The position numbers and the translations under genes were made by a program. DNA of 64,000 nucleotides from Paenibacillus sp. 32352 (GTDB lineage: Bacteria; Bacillota; Bacilli; Paenibacillales; NBRC-103111), in contig NZ_MZNT01000001.1 in NCBI RefSeq assembly GCF_002042965.1, forward strand, positions 310,001 to 374,000, in the 5' to 3' direction. Below, one piece after another: positions 17,493-25,927 of this stretch (the stretch's first letter is position 1; each line of letters starts with the position of its first letter). Under the pieces are notes generated by a model, which saw nothing but the letters and a program-made list of their open reading frames with translations, ran no database searches and was not told where the DNA came from.

Positions 17493-18212
17493 ATGACGCA
17501 AAAAATTTTAGTTATTGAAGACGAGCCTACGTTAGCAAGACTGCTCTCTTATAATCTTTCTCAGGACGGGTATGAAACGAAAGTGGTCGATCACGGCAGT
17601 GAAGGGCTGCAGACCGCACTTCAGCATGCTTTTGATTTGATCATTCTAGATATTATGCTTCCGGGGTTGAACGGGTTTGAAATCTTGTCCAAGCTTCGCC
17701 AGAAGGGCAATAAAACGCCGGTCATCATTTTGACGGCACGGAATGCGGAGGAAGAAGTCGTACAAGGTCTGAAATACGGTGCGGATGATTATATTACGAA
17801 GCCCTTCGGAGTAGCCGAGCTGCTGGCGCGCGTCTCGGCGGTGCTGCGCAGGACGATGTCCGAGGAGCAGCTGCAGGATAAAAATACGACCGGGGAAAAG
17901 GTCATTACCGCCGGCGATTTGTATATTTACCCGGAAAAATATGAGGTTATGCTGAACGGGGAATCCATACCGCTTCGACCGAAGGAGTTTGAGGTTCTTC
18001 TCTATTTGGTTCAACGGCCCGGAGTCGTCGTCACACGGGATGATCTGATGAATATCGTCTGGGGCTTCGACTATATCGGCGGACAGCGGACGGTGGATGT
18101 GCATGTCAGCTCTTTGCGCAAGAAGCTGGAGATGAATCAGCAGAGCGTACAGATTGAATCGATTCGGGGAGTCGGCTATAAGCTCGTCACCTCCGTGGTG
18201 AAAAAAGCATAG
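17493..18212 (+). CDS. phoP: Response regulator PhoP
   Basis: OmpR-type response regulator of the phosphate regulon, 239 residues. The receiver domain (1-120) has the acidic pair in VIEDEPTLARLL, the phosphoacceptor Asp in LIILDIMLPGLNGFE near residue 54, ILTAR and the conserved Lys in DDYITKPFG. The winged-helix domain (about 140-235) has LRPKEFEVLLYL, RDDLMNIVWGFDY, RTVDVHVSSLRKKL and IRGVGYKL. GGGG lies about 8 bases before the ATG. It has its own promoter with PhoP-box pairs. Likely targets in this window are pstS, pstC, phoP itself and the EAL-GGDEF gene, all with 11-bp-spaced hexamers upstream. Confidence 0.92.
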   Translation: MTQKILVIEDEPTLARLLSYNLSQDGYETKVVDHGSEGLQTALQHAFDLIILDIMLPGLNGFEILSKLRQKGNKTPVIILTARNAEEEVVQGLKYGADDYITKPFGVAELLARVSAVLRRTMSEEQLQDKNTTGEKVITAGDLYIYPEKYEVMLNGESIPLRPKEFEVLLYLVQRPGVVVTRDDLMNIVWGFDYIGGQRTVDVHVSSLRKKLEMNQQSVQIESIRGVGYKLVTSVVKKA

Positions 18213-18225
18213 TTGCTGAAAAATA

Positions 18226-18260
18226 GAAGCGGGCCTGCTAAGGTGGCGCTTCTTTTTTTT
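18226..18260 (+). terminator. Rho-independent terminator after phoP
   Basis: GAAGCG and CGCTTC close a stem around a GC-containing loop and are followed by eight T residues. Confidence 0.8.
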
Positions 18261-18277
18261 GACTTACTTTAGTTGGG

Positions 18278-18322
18278 TTCACCGAAAAGTACCCGAATCA
18301 GACTCGATGCCATGGCCCGCAT
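18278..18322. repeat. Partial copy of the inverted-repeat family seen at 10366-10690
   Basis: The pattern AAAGTACC, GAATCAGACTCGA, GCCATGGCCC matches the outer part of both arms of the 10.4-kb element at most positions. Only one arm-like segment is visible here. The rest of the gap to the next gene (18323-18569) shows no convincing gene; an 83-codon ORF there lacks a ribosome binding site. Confidence 0.5.
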
Positions 18323-18569
18323 TAAAGTTGAAGCTGTTGAGGAGCCCTGGTTTCGAATGACGATGCTTTTGCCATTTCCCGGGAAATTTCTGTCGATTGC
18401 TGACGACTGGATGCGGCAGGATGATTTGGAAGCGAATCATTATTTCATGACAAAATCGGATATAATATCAGCCAGATTAGAAATATCTTTTCGGGACATT
18501 CTTCACTATACTATGGCTAAGTAAGGAACAAGTTCATGTGAGAGACCGTACCCAAGGAGGACGAACAAA

Positions 18570-19652
18570 ATGTCTGCTAAATTTAGAATAGGGATTATCG
18601 GCTGTGGCGGTATTGCCAATGGGAAGCATATGCCGGCATTGAAAAATCAGGCTAACGTTGAAATGGTCGCGTTTTGCGATGTTGAGCTGGAGAGAGCTCA
18701 GGAGGCGGCAGCCAAATTCGGAACTCCGGATGCCAAAGTATATGAGGATTATAGAGAGCTTCTGAAGGATAGCTCCATCGATATTGTGCATGTATGCACA
18801 CCGAACGATTCCCATGCCGAAATCTCGATCGCTTCGCTTGAAGCGGACAAGCATGTCATGTGTGAGAAGCCTATGGCCAAGACAGCCGCTGACGCGCGCA
18901 GGATGGTGGAAGCTGCCAAGCGCACCGGCAAGAAGCTGACAATAGGGTATCAAAACCGCTTCCGTTCCGACAGCCAGTACCTGAAGAGAATATGCTCCGA
19001 CGGCGAGCTGGGCGAGATCTATTTTGCAAAAGCACATGCCATTCGCCGCCGTGCCGTACCGACCTGGGGTGTGTTCCTGGATGAGGAGAAGCAAGGCGGA
19101 GGTCCGTTGATCGACATCGGGACGCATGCGCTGGATCTGACCCTTTGGATGATGGACAATTATAAGCCAAAAGCAGTATTGGGCACGGCCTTCCATAAGC
19201 TGTCCCAAAAGCATGATGCAGCTAATGCTTGGGGCTCGTGGGACCCGGAGAAATTTACGGTGGAAGATTCGGCGTTCGGAATGATCACCATGCAGAACGG
19301 TGCGACGATCATGCTGGAATCCAGCTGGGCCATCAACATGCTGCAAACGGGAGAAGCCAAAACCACCCTTTGCGGCACGGAGGGCGGGGCCGATATGCAG
19401 GACGGTTTGCGCATTAACGGTGAAAAGCACAGCCGCCTGTTCATGAATCAAATTCAGCTGGATGCCAAAGGCGTAGACTTCTACGACGGGAAAAAGGAAA
19501 GCCCGGCCGATCTGGAAATGCGCTTGTGGCTTGAAGCTGTCGAGCAGGATAAGGAGCCGGTTGTTACGCCGGAGCAGGCCTGCGTCGTTTCGGAAATACT
19601 AGAGGCGATCTATGAATCGTCGAAAACAGGGAAGGCCGTCTATTTCGACTGA
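18570..19652 (+). CDS. Gfo/Idh/MocA-family NAD(P)-dependent oxidoreductase
   Basis: Probable sugar or inositol-type dehydrogenase, 360 residues. The Rossmann fold starts at residue 5 with IGIIGCGGIANGKHMPAL. The catalytic motif CEKPMAKT (Lys near 98) and the second motif GGGPLIDIGTHALDLTLWMM (Asp and His near 180-186) are intact. The C-terminal alpha/beta domain includes the substrate-pocket region EDSAFGMITMQNGATIMLESSW. AAGGAGG lies about 11 bases before the ATG. It is transcribed alone, with a strong terminator at 19674-19720. The substrate cannot be told from sequence. Compare the degenerate paralogue at 44695-45717. Confidence 0.93.
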   Translation: MSAKFRIGIIGCGGIANGKHMPALKNQANVEMVAFCDVELERAQEAAAKFGTPDAKVYEDYRELLKDSSIDIVHVCTPNDSHAEISIASLEADKHVMCEKPMAKTAADARRMVEAAKRTGKKLTIGYQNRFRSDSQYLKRICSDGELGEIYFAKAHAIRRRAVPTWGVFLDEEKQGGGPLIDIGTHALDLTLWMMDNYKPKAVLGTAFHKLSQKHDAANAWGSWDPEKFTVEDSAFGMITMQNGATIMLESSWAINMLQTGEAKTTLCGTEGGADMQDGLRINGEKHSRLFMNQIQLDAKGVDFYDGKKESPADLEMRLWLEAVEQDKEPVVTPEQACVVSEILEAIYESSKTGKAVYFD

Positions 19653-19673
19653 GACCTGTTACAGCATAACGAG

Positions 19674-19720
19674 CGAAAGCCCGGGTTCCTTCCAAAATAG
19701 AAGGCGCTCGGGCTTTTTTA
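19674..19720 (+). terminator. Rho-independent terminator
   Basis: AAAGCCCGGG pairs with CTCGGGCTTT (one mismatch), followed by further T residues. It sits between two convergent units. Confidence 0.85.
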
Positions 19721-19793
19721 CTTTTTTACGCAGAGAGGGGGGCGCTCACGGCTTTTTCACATGTGAAGAAGGGAGAGGTTTGATTGTGGTCGG

Positions 19794-20813
19794 CTACTTG
19801 CCTGCCTTGCCCTGGACGTACGAGGCATTGAACAGAAACAGCCTCATAAGCAAATACAGCGAAGGGATGAGCAGCAGCAGGCCTGCAATAAAGGCGATGA
19901 TCAGCGCAATGCCCATTTCCGGGCTTGTGACGCTCTCATGGATCGAAACGATAGGATACAAGATGTACGGCAAATGCGCAGCTCCATAGCCAAAGAAGGC
20001 AAAGAAGAATTGCAGCATGACCAGAATAAAGGATAAGCCCAGCCTTTGCCGCTTCCAAATCAAATAGGTTGCGATTAAGAAACAGACGAGCGAGAGCACG
20101 AACATCCATGCATAATGAAGCATATTGTCAAAGTGCCACGGATTATGGCGGTATATGGCAAAGAAGACGAGCAGGCTTGCCAGAATCGTTGGGGCGCTCC
20201 AGCCGATAGCGAAGCCGCGCAGCACTTCCATTGCCTGGCTGTCCTTGGCTTTATTGGCGTAGTAGGTCAGAAACGCTGCAGAAATAAACAGAATACTGAC
20301 CAGCGACAGCACCACGACGGACCAGGCGTAGGGACTGGTGAACAGCTTGCCGTACAGAAGGTTGACCTGTCCGTCCTGCTCCTGAATAAATCCTCCTTCC
20401 GAGAGGGTCAGCACGATGGACAATGCCGCCGGAATGAACAGGCCGCTAGCGCCATACAGCAGCAAATAGATGCTGTTGTCCTTGGCTCCGTAAGTGCTGA
20501 ACGCGTAATAGGAGCCGCGAATGGCAAGCAGGATGATCGCAATGCTGCCGGGCAGCAGCAGGGCGGTACCCAGGTAGTAGGCCGTATCAGGGAAAAAGCC
20601 GACGATTCCGACCATGAAGAAGATGAGGAATACGTTCGTAACCTCCCACACGGGGGACAAATACCTCTCGATGATGCCATGCACGAGATGCTTCCTTCCC
20701 GTAATCGTACTGTAATAACTGAAAAATCCGGCGCCGAAGTCAATCGAGGCGACGATCAAATATCCATAAAGGAAGATCCAGAGTACCGTGATGCCGATAA
20801 TTTCGATATTCAT
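19794..20813 (-). CDS. cydB: Cytochrome bd ubiquinol oxidase subunit II
   Basis: Second subunit of the bd-type quinol oxidase (339 aa), which reduces oxygen to water at the membrane without pumping protons. Hydrophobic throughout, with eight or nine predicted helices. The N-terminal LWIFLYGYLIVASIDFGAGFF carries the family's conserved Asp-Phe-Gly signature. The start is the ATG at 20813, overlapping the cydA stop (ATGA). A longer in-frame reading to 21161 would run into cydA and is rejected. No cydDC assembly genes are in the window. It ends convergent to the Gfo/Idh gene. Confidence 0.92.
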   Translation of the reverse strand: MNIEIIGITVLWIFLYGYLIVASIDFGAGFFSYYSTITGRKHLVHGIIERYLSPVWEVTNVFLIFFMVGIVGFFPDTAYYLGTALLLPGSIAIILLAIRGSYYAFSTYGAKDNSIYLLLYGASGLFIPAALSIVLTLSEGGFIQEQDGQVNLLYGKLFTSPYAWSVVVLSLVSILFISAAFLTYYANKAKDSQAMEVLRGFAIGWSAPTILASLLVFFAIYRHNPWHFDNMLHYAWMFVLSLVCFLIATYLIWKRQRLGLSFILVMLQFFFAFFGYGAAHLPYILYPIVSIHESVTSPEMGIALIIAFIAGLLLLIPSLYLLMRLFLFNASYVQGKAGK

Positions 20814-22165
20814 CTCATTTCGCCCCCCTCCAGGCCTCGTCCGGCCAATTCCTTCTCTGCCGAGTTGCTCCTGAACATTTTGCGAAGCACAGCCCATACC
20901 GTAACTCCCAATACCAGGTACAATAGGGCGAACAGCAGCAGCATCCAATCCACATTCGCGGATGTGGTGGCTCCGTGCACGGTTTTCATATAACCACGGA
21001 GAATCCAGGGCTGCCGTCCGACCTCGGCCAATATCCAGCCGCATTCGATTGCAAGCATAGCCAGAGGTCCGGAAGCCACAATACAGCGCAGCAGCCAGCG
21101 GGGCAGCTCGCCCCCCCCGGTACGGCGGGCTCCTCGGGCGAACAGAATGTACGCCAGGCACAGCACGATCAGGAGGCTGCCGATGGCCACCATCATATCA
21201 AACAAGTAATGAATATAGAGCGGAGGCCGCTCATCCGGAGGAATGTCGTTCAATCCGGTTACAACGGCATTCGGCTTGCCGAAGGCAAGAATACTCAAGG
21301 CGAATGGAAGCTTAAGCCCATAACGGACTTCATGGTTTTCATCGAGAATTCCGCCGAGGACCAGCGGAGCCCGAGCAGTTGTCTCGAAGTGCCATTCCGC
21401 GGCGGCAAGCTTCTCCGGCTGATATTCGGCAAGGAACTTGCCGGACATATCCCCGATGACGGCCGTCAGCACGGAGAACACTAGTCCGGCGAGCATCGTC
21501 AGCTTCAATGCTTTGGTGTAATATGCATGTCTTTTCCCTGCGAGCAGCGATACAGCGGCGATGGCCGCCAGCAAAAACGCGCTGGTCATATAGGCGGAGG
21601 ACAGTACGTGAGCGGTCTTGCTAGGCGTGGCCGGGTTAAACATAGCGACCAGCGGGTCGATATCGATGATGGTTCGCCCCTCCAGCTTGAAGCCTTGAGG
21701 CGTATTCATAAAGGCGTTCACCACAGTAATAAAAAAAGCGGATAACGAGGATCCGATAATGACCGGGATGACGATGGAGAAGTGGGTCCACGGATTGCGG
21801 AAACGATCCCAAGTATATAAATAAATGCCCAGAAAAATAGCTTCAAAGAAAAAGGCGAAGGTCTCCATGAACAGCGGCAGAGCGATAGCTTGACCGGCTA
21901 TCTGCATGAAGCTCGGCCACAGCAAATTCAGCTGCATCCCTATGCAAGTTCCGGTGACTACCCCTACGGCGACGGAGATGACGAAGCCGCGTGCCCAACG
22001 GCGGGCCAACAGTTGATAGTGAGGGTCCTTCAGCTTGATTCCAAGAAACTCCGCAATGGCAATCATCACGGGAACGCCCACCCCGATCGTGGCGAACAGG
22101 ATGTGAAAGCCCAAGGTAAGCCCTGTCAATATGCGACTGTACACCGCAGGATCGTAGGACATCAT
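20810..22165 (-). CDS. cydA: Cytochrome bd ubiquinol oxidase subunit I
   Basis: Catalytic heme-bearing subunit, 451 residues. Visible features are the first-helix heme His in LTLGFHILFATIGVGVP (near residue 21), ARGFVISVAVGVVTGTCIG, the Q-loop region with QPEKLAAAEWHFETTA, and the GRQPW motif late in the protein (ILAEVGRQPWILRGYM). The protein is short, without the long Q-loop insert of E. coli, matching the Firmicutes and cyanide-insensitive class. AAGGAG lies 7 bases before the ATG. It forms an operon with cydB by a 4-base overlap. A TGTGA-N6-TCACA palindrome upstream (22242-22259) suggests redox or oxygen control. Confidence 0.94.
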   Translation of the reverse strand: MMSYDPAVYSRILTGLTLGFHILFATIGVGVPVMIAIAEFLGIKLKDPHYQLLARRWARGFVISVAVGVVTGTCIGMQLNLLWPSFMQIAGQAIALPLFMETFAFFFEAIFLGIYLYTWDRFRNPWTHFSIVIPVIIGSSLSAFFITVVNAFMNTPQGFKLEGRTIIDIDPLVAMFNPATPSKTAHVLSSAYMTSAFLLAAIAAVSLLAGKRHAYYTKALKLTMLAGLVFSVLTAVIGDMSGKFLAEYQPEKLAAAEWHFETTARAPLVLGGILDENHEVRYGLKLPFALSILAFGKPNAVVTGLNDIPPDERPPLYIHYLFDMMVAIGSLLIVLCLAYILFARGARRTGGGELPRWLLRCIVASGPLAMLAIECGWILAEVGRQPWILRGYMKTVHGATTSANVDWMLLLFALLYLVLGVTVWAVLRKMFRSNSAEKELAGRGLEGGEMR

Positions 22166-22241
22166 TATCAGCTCCTTATGTCATTAGGCAGGATATGGAT
22201 TATTGTTATCCATTTCCTCCAATGTTAGTATAAGTATATGA

Positions 22242-22259
22242 ATGTGATTTAATTCACAT
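22242..22259. promoter_or_regulatory. Fnr/Rex-like operator upstream of cydA
   Basis: ATGTGA-TTTAAT-TCACAT is a symmetric TGTGA-N6-TCACA site. It matches the Fnr/Crp consensus and one half matches the Rex motif TTCACA. Two TATACT-type -10 boxes for cydA lie at 22227-22238 on the minus strand, so the site overlaps the -35 region. That fits Rex-style repression better than Fnr activation. Confidence 0.6.
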
Positions 22260-22282
22260 GGAATGAGGGAATGGTGCTGACG

Positions 22283-22311
22283 TTGACAGACGCTTTGAAC
22301 GCTGATATGTT
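22283..22311 (+). promoter_or_regulatory. Promoter of the YesN/YesM-type two-component genes
   Basis: Consensus TTGACA (22283-22288) and TATGTT (22306-22311) are spaced by exactly 17 bases, about 70 bases before the regulator start. Confidence 0.65.
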
Positions 22312-22381
22312 GAACGAAAAGCAGGCCGGCAAGGAGATGTTCATCGATTATTCATTATGTCATGAGTAAGGAGAAGCGATT

Positions 22382-23953
22382 GTGTATAAAGTGCTGTTGG
22401 TAGATGACGAAATGTATGTAAGGAAGGGCTTGATGAGCTTAATCGATTGGGAGCAGCTGGGCTATGTTATCGCCGGGGAGGCGGAGAATGGCCAAGAGGC
22501 TCTTGAGCTTATAAAGGAGCTGGAGCCGGACCTGGTCATCATAGATATCCGTATGCCGGTTCTTGACGGTTTGGACGTGATAAGGACTGTGGCGGAGCAG
22601 GAGGGGAGTCAGCCCAGCTTCATTATTATAAGCGGCTACCACGATTTCAAGTATGCACAGCAAGCGCTTCGCTACGGCGTTGTCGATTACATATTGAAGC
22701 CGATTGACGAAGAGGAGCTCCAGAGCACTCTGCTTAAGCTATGCGATACGATCAACATGAAGAAGCTGACCCGGATAAGCAAGGGCAGGCGTGTCGGAGG
22801 ATCGGTGCTGGAGCTGCTAATCCAGGGACAAGTGAAGCAGGAGGACGAACCGGAGCTGCTATCGGCCCTCCGTATGGAGGGGGCTGCCCGATTCTGCTGC
22901 GCTCTCATTGAGCTGCGCTTGAAAGGGGATACATTTCCGGCGCCCCGACAGGAGCACGTTATAGATTGCATTCTTCAAGTGTTCAATGTGCCCGGTATGT
23001 CCGTTGACCGAATTCCTCTGATACAGCATGCTGACGGTAAATACAGCCTCCTCATCCACTACGCGTGGCTGGAGAGCTTTGACCAGAGACTGGAGATCAG
23101 CCTTCGAGCCTTGCAGGGAAGCTTAACGAAGCTGGCCCAGGGGACGGTAACCATCTTCGCCGGAAAACCGGTGAGCAGGCTGACGGAGGTGAGGGAATCC
23201 TTTGTAACCGCTGGTGAGGCCGCACAGTATCAATTTGCCATGGACGGCGAGACGGTAATCATGTATGAGCAGGTACAGGGGATTCCGCTGTATGCGCTCG
23301 ATATCGATGCGGAGCTGTATAAGCAGCTGATGGACCAGCTGGAGGAGCAGGATCAGGAAGCCTTGCTGCGCACGGTGGATCATATGTTCCACCAGTTTCA
23401 ATATAAGCGCTTTGCGCCCCGTGCCATCGGGAATACTATCGCCCGCTGCGTTATCAGCGTAATTCAGCTGGTCAAGGAGCTTGAAGGCGATGAGAAGCCC
23501 CTCATAGCATTGCCGGAGATTATGCAGTGGCAGCAGATGAATATAACGCTCAAGGAGCTAAAGGAGCTGCTTGTCCGATTTTTGGTCCAGGCGTCGGAAT
23601 ATCTTGATCAGCTTCGTAAGGAGCAGTCCAAGGGAAGCATCCATAAGGTGAAAAAATATATTGAAACCCATTATGCCGAGAACGTCAGCCTCAAGAGCAT
23701 TGCGGCAGCCTTCTATATGAATCCGGCTTACCTCGGTCAGCTGTTCCGCAAAACCTACGGCGTCTATTTCAACGATTTTTTACTGCAGCTTCGGATTGAG
23801 GAAGCCAAGAAGCTTTTGCGCCAAACCGATTTGCGCATTTATGAAATCGCCCAGACGGTCGGCTTTCAGAATGCAGACTATTTTGTGACCCAATTCGAGA
23901 AGCGCGAAAGTGTAACGCCTACTGAATACCGGAATAAAATCATCGGACACTAA
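22382..23953 (+). CDS. yesN: YesN-type response regulator (receiver + AraC helix-turn-helix)
   Basis: Probable activator of the aldouronate-utilisation genes. The 523-residue protein has an N-terminal receiver domain (1-120, VLLVDDEMYVRKGL, phosphoacceptor Asp in LVIIDIRMPVLDGL near residue 55, conserved Lys in DYILKPIDEEE). A long middle region follows. The C-terminal AraC domain (about 420-520) has VSLKSIAAAFYMNPAYLGQL and IAQTVGFQNADYFVTQFEK with TPTEYR. The start is GTG after AAGGAG. It is followed by its kinase after 19 bases. The order regulator, kinase, ABC binding protein, two permeases, GH67, GH10, GH43 is as described for Paenibacillus sp. JDR-2. Confidence 0.92.
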   Translation: MYKVLLVDDEMYVRKGLMSLIDWEQLGYVIAGEAENGQEALELIKELEPDLVIIDIRMPVLDGLDVIRTVAEQEGSQPSFIIISGYHDFKYAQQALRYGVVDYILKPIDEEELQSTLLKLCDTINMKKLTRISKGRRVGGSVLELLIQGQVKQEDEPELLSALRMEGAARFCCALIELRLKGDTFPAPRQEHVIDCILQVFNVPGMSVDRIPLIQHADGKYSLLIHYAWLESFDQRLEISLRALQGSLTKLAQGTVTIFAGKPVSRLTEVRESFVTAGEAAQYQFAMDGETVIMYEQVQGIPLYALDIDAELYKQLMDQLEEQDQEALLRTVDHMFHQFQYKRFAPRAIGNTIARCVISVIQLVKELEGDEKPLIALPEIMQWQQMNITLKELKELLVRFLVQASEYLDQLRKEQSKGSIHKVKKYIETHYAENVSLKSIAAAFYMNPAYLGQLFRKTYGVYFNDFLLQLRIEEAKKLLRQTDLRIYEIAQTVGFQNADYFVTQFEKRESVTPTEYRNKIIGH

Positions 23954-23972
23954 AACCAAGGCGGCGGCAATC

Positions 23973-25715
23973 ATGCTAAGATTATTTTTGAATAATGTCA
24001 AGCTTCGGAATAAGCTGCTTTTGATGTACTTCTTCTCTGTGTTTATTCCGATTGTATTAACCAACGTTATTTTTTACTACGTCACCACGAATAACGTTAA
24101 AAATCAGAAGACCCGGGACGCCGTGACGGCTATGGAGCAAACGAAGAGCGAGATTCGGAATTTCATCGACGAGGCGGTAGGAATCACCTACCTGTTTTAT
24201 ACGGATACCGTGTTTAATCAGATGCTGGATGAGGATTATTCCAGTAACAGCGAATATATCGAGGCTTATCAGTCCTATATTCGACCGTCCTTTTACCGGG
24301 TATGGCAAGCGAATAAGTCCGTTAAGGAAGTACAGCTGTTTGTCGATAATCCGACGATTTTGACCTCAAGCAATATCGATCATATTTCGCAAGAGCTTCA
24401 AAAAACAGATTGGTACATAACATTGTTTCGGACCAAGGTGCCTTATCCGCTAGTTTACAAATCCGGCAATACGTTAAGCCTGCTCCAGCGTCTCGACAAT
24501 TATGCTTATTATTCCAATTATCTCAAGCTTTTAAAGGTGGAGCTGAATATGCAGACGATGCAGGAGCTCCTTCAGCATTCCGCCTTTGAGGGTAAGCTTT
24601 ACCTTGTGGACCCGCAAGGGCGGATCGCGTACTCTAACGATGGTTCCGTTGATTGGGCGAACAGCAATATTTCCATGGCTTCGCTCAGCTTTCCTGATCA
24701 GCGTGTTCTAACCTTCCGGTCAGATTATCAAAATATCAATTATTTAAACGGCTGGAGTCTGCGCGGGGTTATGGATGAGGTCAGCATGCTGGAGGAGGTG
24801 CGTAAATCCGGTTCCTTCGTCATTATTTTGGCCTGTCTAAATTTCCTGGTGCCGTCAATCATCCTTGTGTTTATCGCCCGTTCCTTGCATGTGCGGCTGA
24901 TTCGTATTTTGAAGCATATGAAAAAGGTGAAGAATCAAAATTTCGAAACGATTCCCGACGAGGAGTCCAGAGACGAAATCGGCCAGCTGATCGGCGAATT
25001 TAACAGGATGACCCTGCAAATCCAGAGCTTGATCGAGGATGTCTATATGGCAGATATTCAAAAAAAGAATTTGGAGCTTAAACAGAGGCAGGCTCAGCTG
25101 CATGCGCTTCACAGCCAAATTAATCCGCATTTTTTATTTAATGCGCTGGAGACGATCCGCATGCGGAGCTTGATGAAATCCGAGAAGGAAACGGCCCGAA
25201 TTATTCAGAATATGGCCAAAATGCTCCGGAGGTCCATAGCCTGGGGACGGGACTGGGTTACGGTAAGAGAGGAAATGGAGCTTGCCTTATGCTTTTTGGA
25301 AATTCAGAAGTACCGCTTCGGTGATAGATTGGAATACCGTTTGAATGTGCAGGAGGAGGCGTACGGCAGCTCGATTCCCAAGATGTCCTTTCTCCCCTTT
25401 ATTGAGAATGCCAGTATTCATGGTGTGGAGAAATCCCCGGAGAGCGGACTCATCTGTATTGATCTATACCTGGAAGAAGATGTTCTCGTATTCCGATTAA
25501 GCGATAACGGGATGGGCATTCCGAAGGACAAGTACGCGGAATTGATGGAATATCTTCACGAGAAGGACTCGTTCGGAGAGCATGTTGGAATCAAGAATGT
25601 ATACACGCGGTTGCAAATGTGTTATGGCGATTCATTCGATTTTCGGATACAGAGCGAGGAAAACTTCGGAACGATCGTCGAAATCCGGCTTCCGTCAGGC
25701 GATGCGGTTACATGA
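23973..25715 (+). CDS. yesM: YesM-type sensor histidine kinase
   Basis: Membrane sensor kinase paired with the YesN-type regulator, 580 residues. TM1 is about residues 13-35 (MYFFSVFIPIVLTNVIFYYV), an extracytoplasmic sensor of about 245 residues follows, TM2 is about 285-305 and HAMP about 306-360. The His_kinase domain of the LytS/YesM type follows, with ALHSQINPHFLFNALETIR (phospho-His near 390) and the ATPase motif DNGMGIPKDKY. The ligand is probably an oligosaccharide presented by the binding protein, by analogy with YesN/YesM systems. The ribosome binding site is weak (AAGGCGG). A terminator follows at 25786-25812. Confidence 0.92.
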   Translation: MLRLFLNNVKLRNKLLLMYFFSVFIPIVLTNVIFYYVTTNNVKNQKTRDAVTAMEQTKSEIRNFIDEAVGITYLFYTDTVFNQMLDEDYSSNSEYIEAYQSYIRPSFYRVWQANKSVKEVQLFVDNPTILTSSNIDHISQELQKTDWYITLFRTKVPYPLVYKSGNTLSLLQRLDNYAYYSNYLKLLKVELNMQTMQELLQHSAFEGKLYLVDPQGRIAYSNDGSVDWANSNISMASLSFPDQRVLTFRSDYQNINYLNGWSLRGVMDEVSMLEEVRKSGSFVIILACLNFLVPSIILVFIARSLHVRLIRILKHMKKVKNQNFETIPDEESRDEIGQLIGEFNRMTLQIQSLIEDVYMADIQKKNLELKQRQAQLHALHSQINPHFLFNALETIRMRSLMKSEKETARIIQNMAKMLRRSIAWGRDWVTVREEMELALCFLEIQKYRFGDRLEYRLNVQEEAYGSSIPKMSFLPFIENASIHGVEKSPESGLICIDLYLEEDVLVFRLSDNGMGIPKDKYAELMEYLHEKDSFGEHVGIKNVYTRLQMCYGDSFDFRIQSEENFGTIVEIRLPSGDAVT

Positions 25716-25785
25716 TGTGAAGGACAAGGGTGCGGCTGAAAGCTTTCCGTATCGGCCCCCCTTGTAAAATGTGTGAATAAGCATG

Positions 25786-25812
25786 CCCCACTTAGTGGGG
25801 TTATTATATTTT
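25786..25812 (+). terminator. Terminator after yesM
   Basis: CCCCAC and GTGGGG pair around a 3-base loop, followed by TTATTATATTTT. It separates the regulatory genes from the structural operon. Confidence 0.65.
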
Positions 25813-25849
25813 CATGCATTTTTCAAAGTATAATCTAAAGTTTGCCGGG

Positions 25850-25891
25850 TGAACAAGAAAACGATTACGAGCTATACTGAAAATGCTTACA
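25850..25891 (+). promoter_or_regulatory. Promoter and cre-like site of the xylan-fragment operon
   Basis: The -10 TATACT (25873-25878) has a moderate -35 (TGAACA) 17 bases upstream. Overlapping the start region is TGAAAATGCTTACA (25878-25891), which matches the CcpA cre consensus TGWNANCGNTNWCA except for one central base. Catabolite repression of this operon is therefore likely. Confidence 0.55.
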
Positions 25892-25927
25892 TAGAAACTA
25901 AATGGTGAAAGGGGAACAAATATAGAA

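Noticed and set aside
18273..18524. 83-codon ORF before the Gfo/Idh gene
   Set aside because: TTG start without ribosome binding site, and its first part is the repeat-like segment.
22271..22369. 32-codon ORF before yesN
   Set aside because: GAGGGA touches the ATG, and the -35 and -10 of a good promoter lie inside the frame; better explained as promoter DNA.
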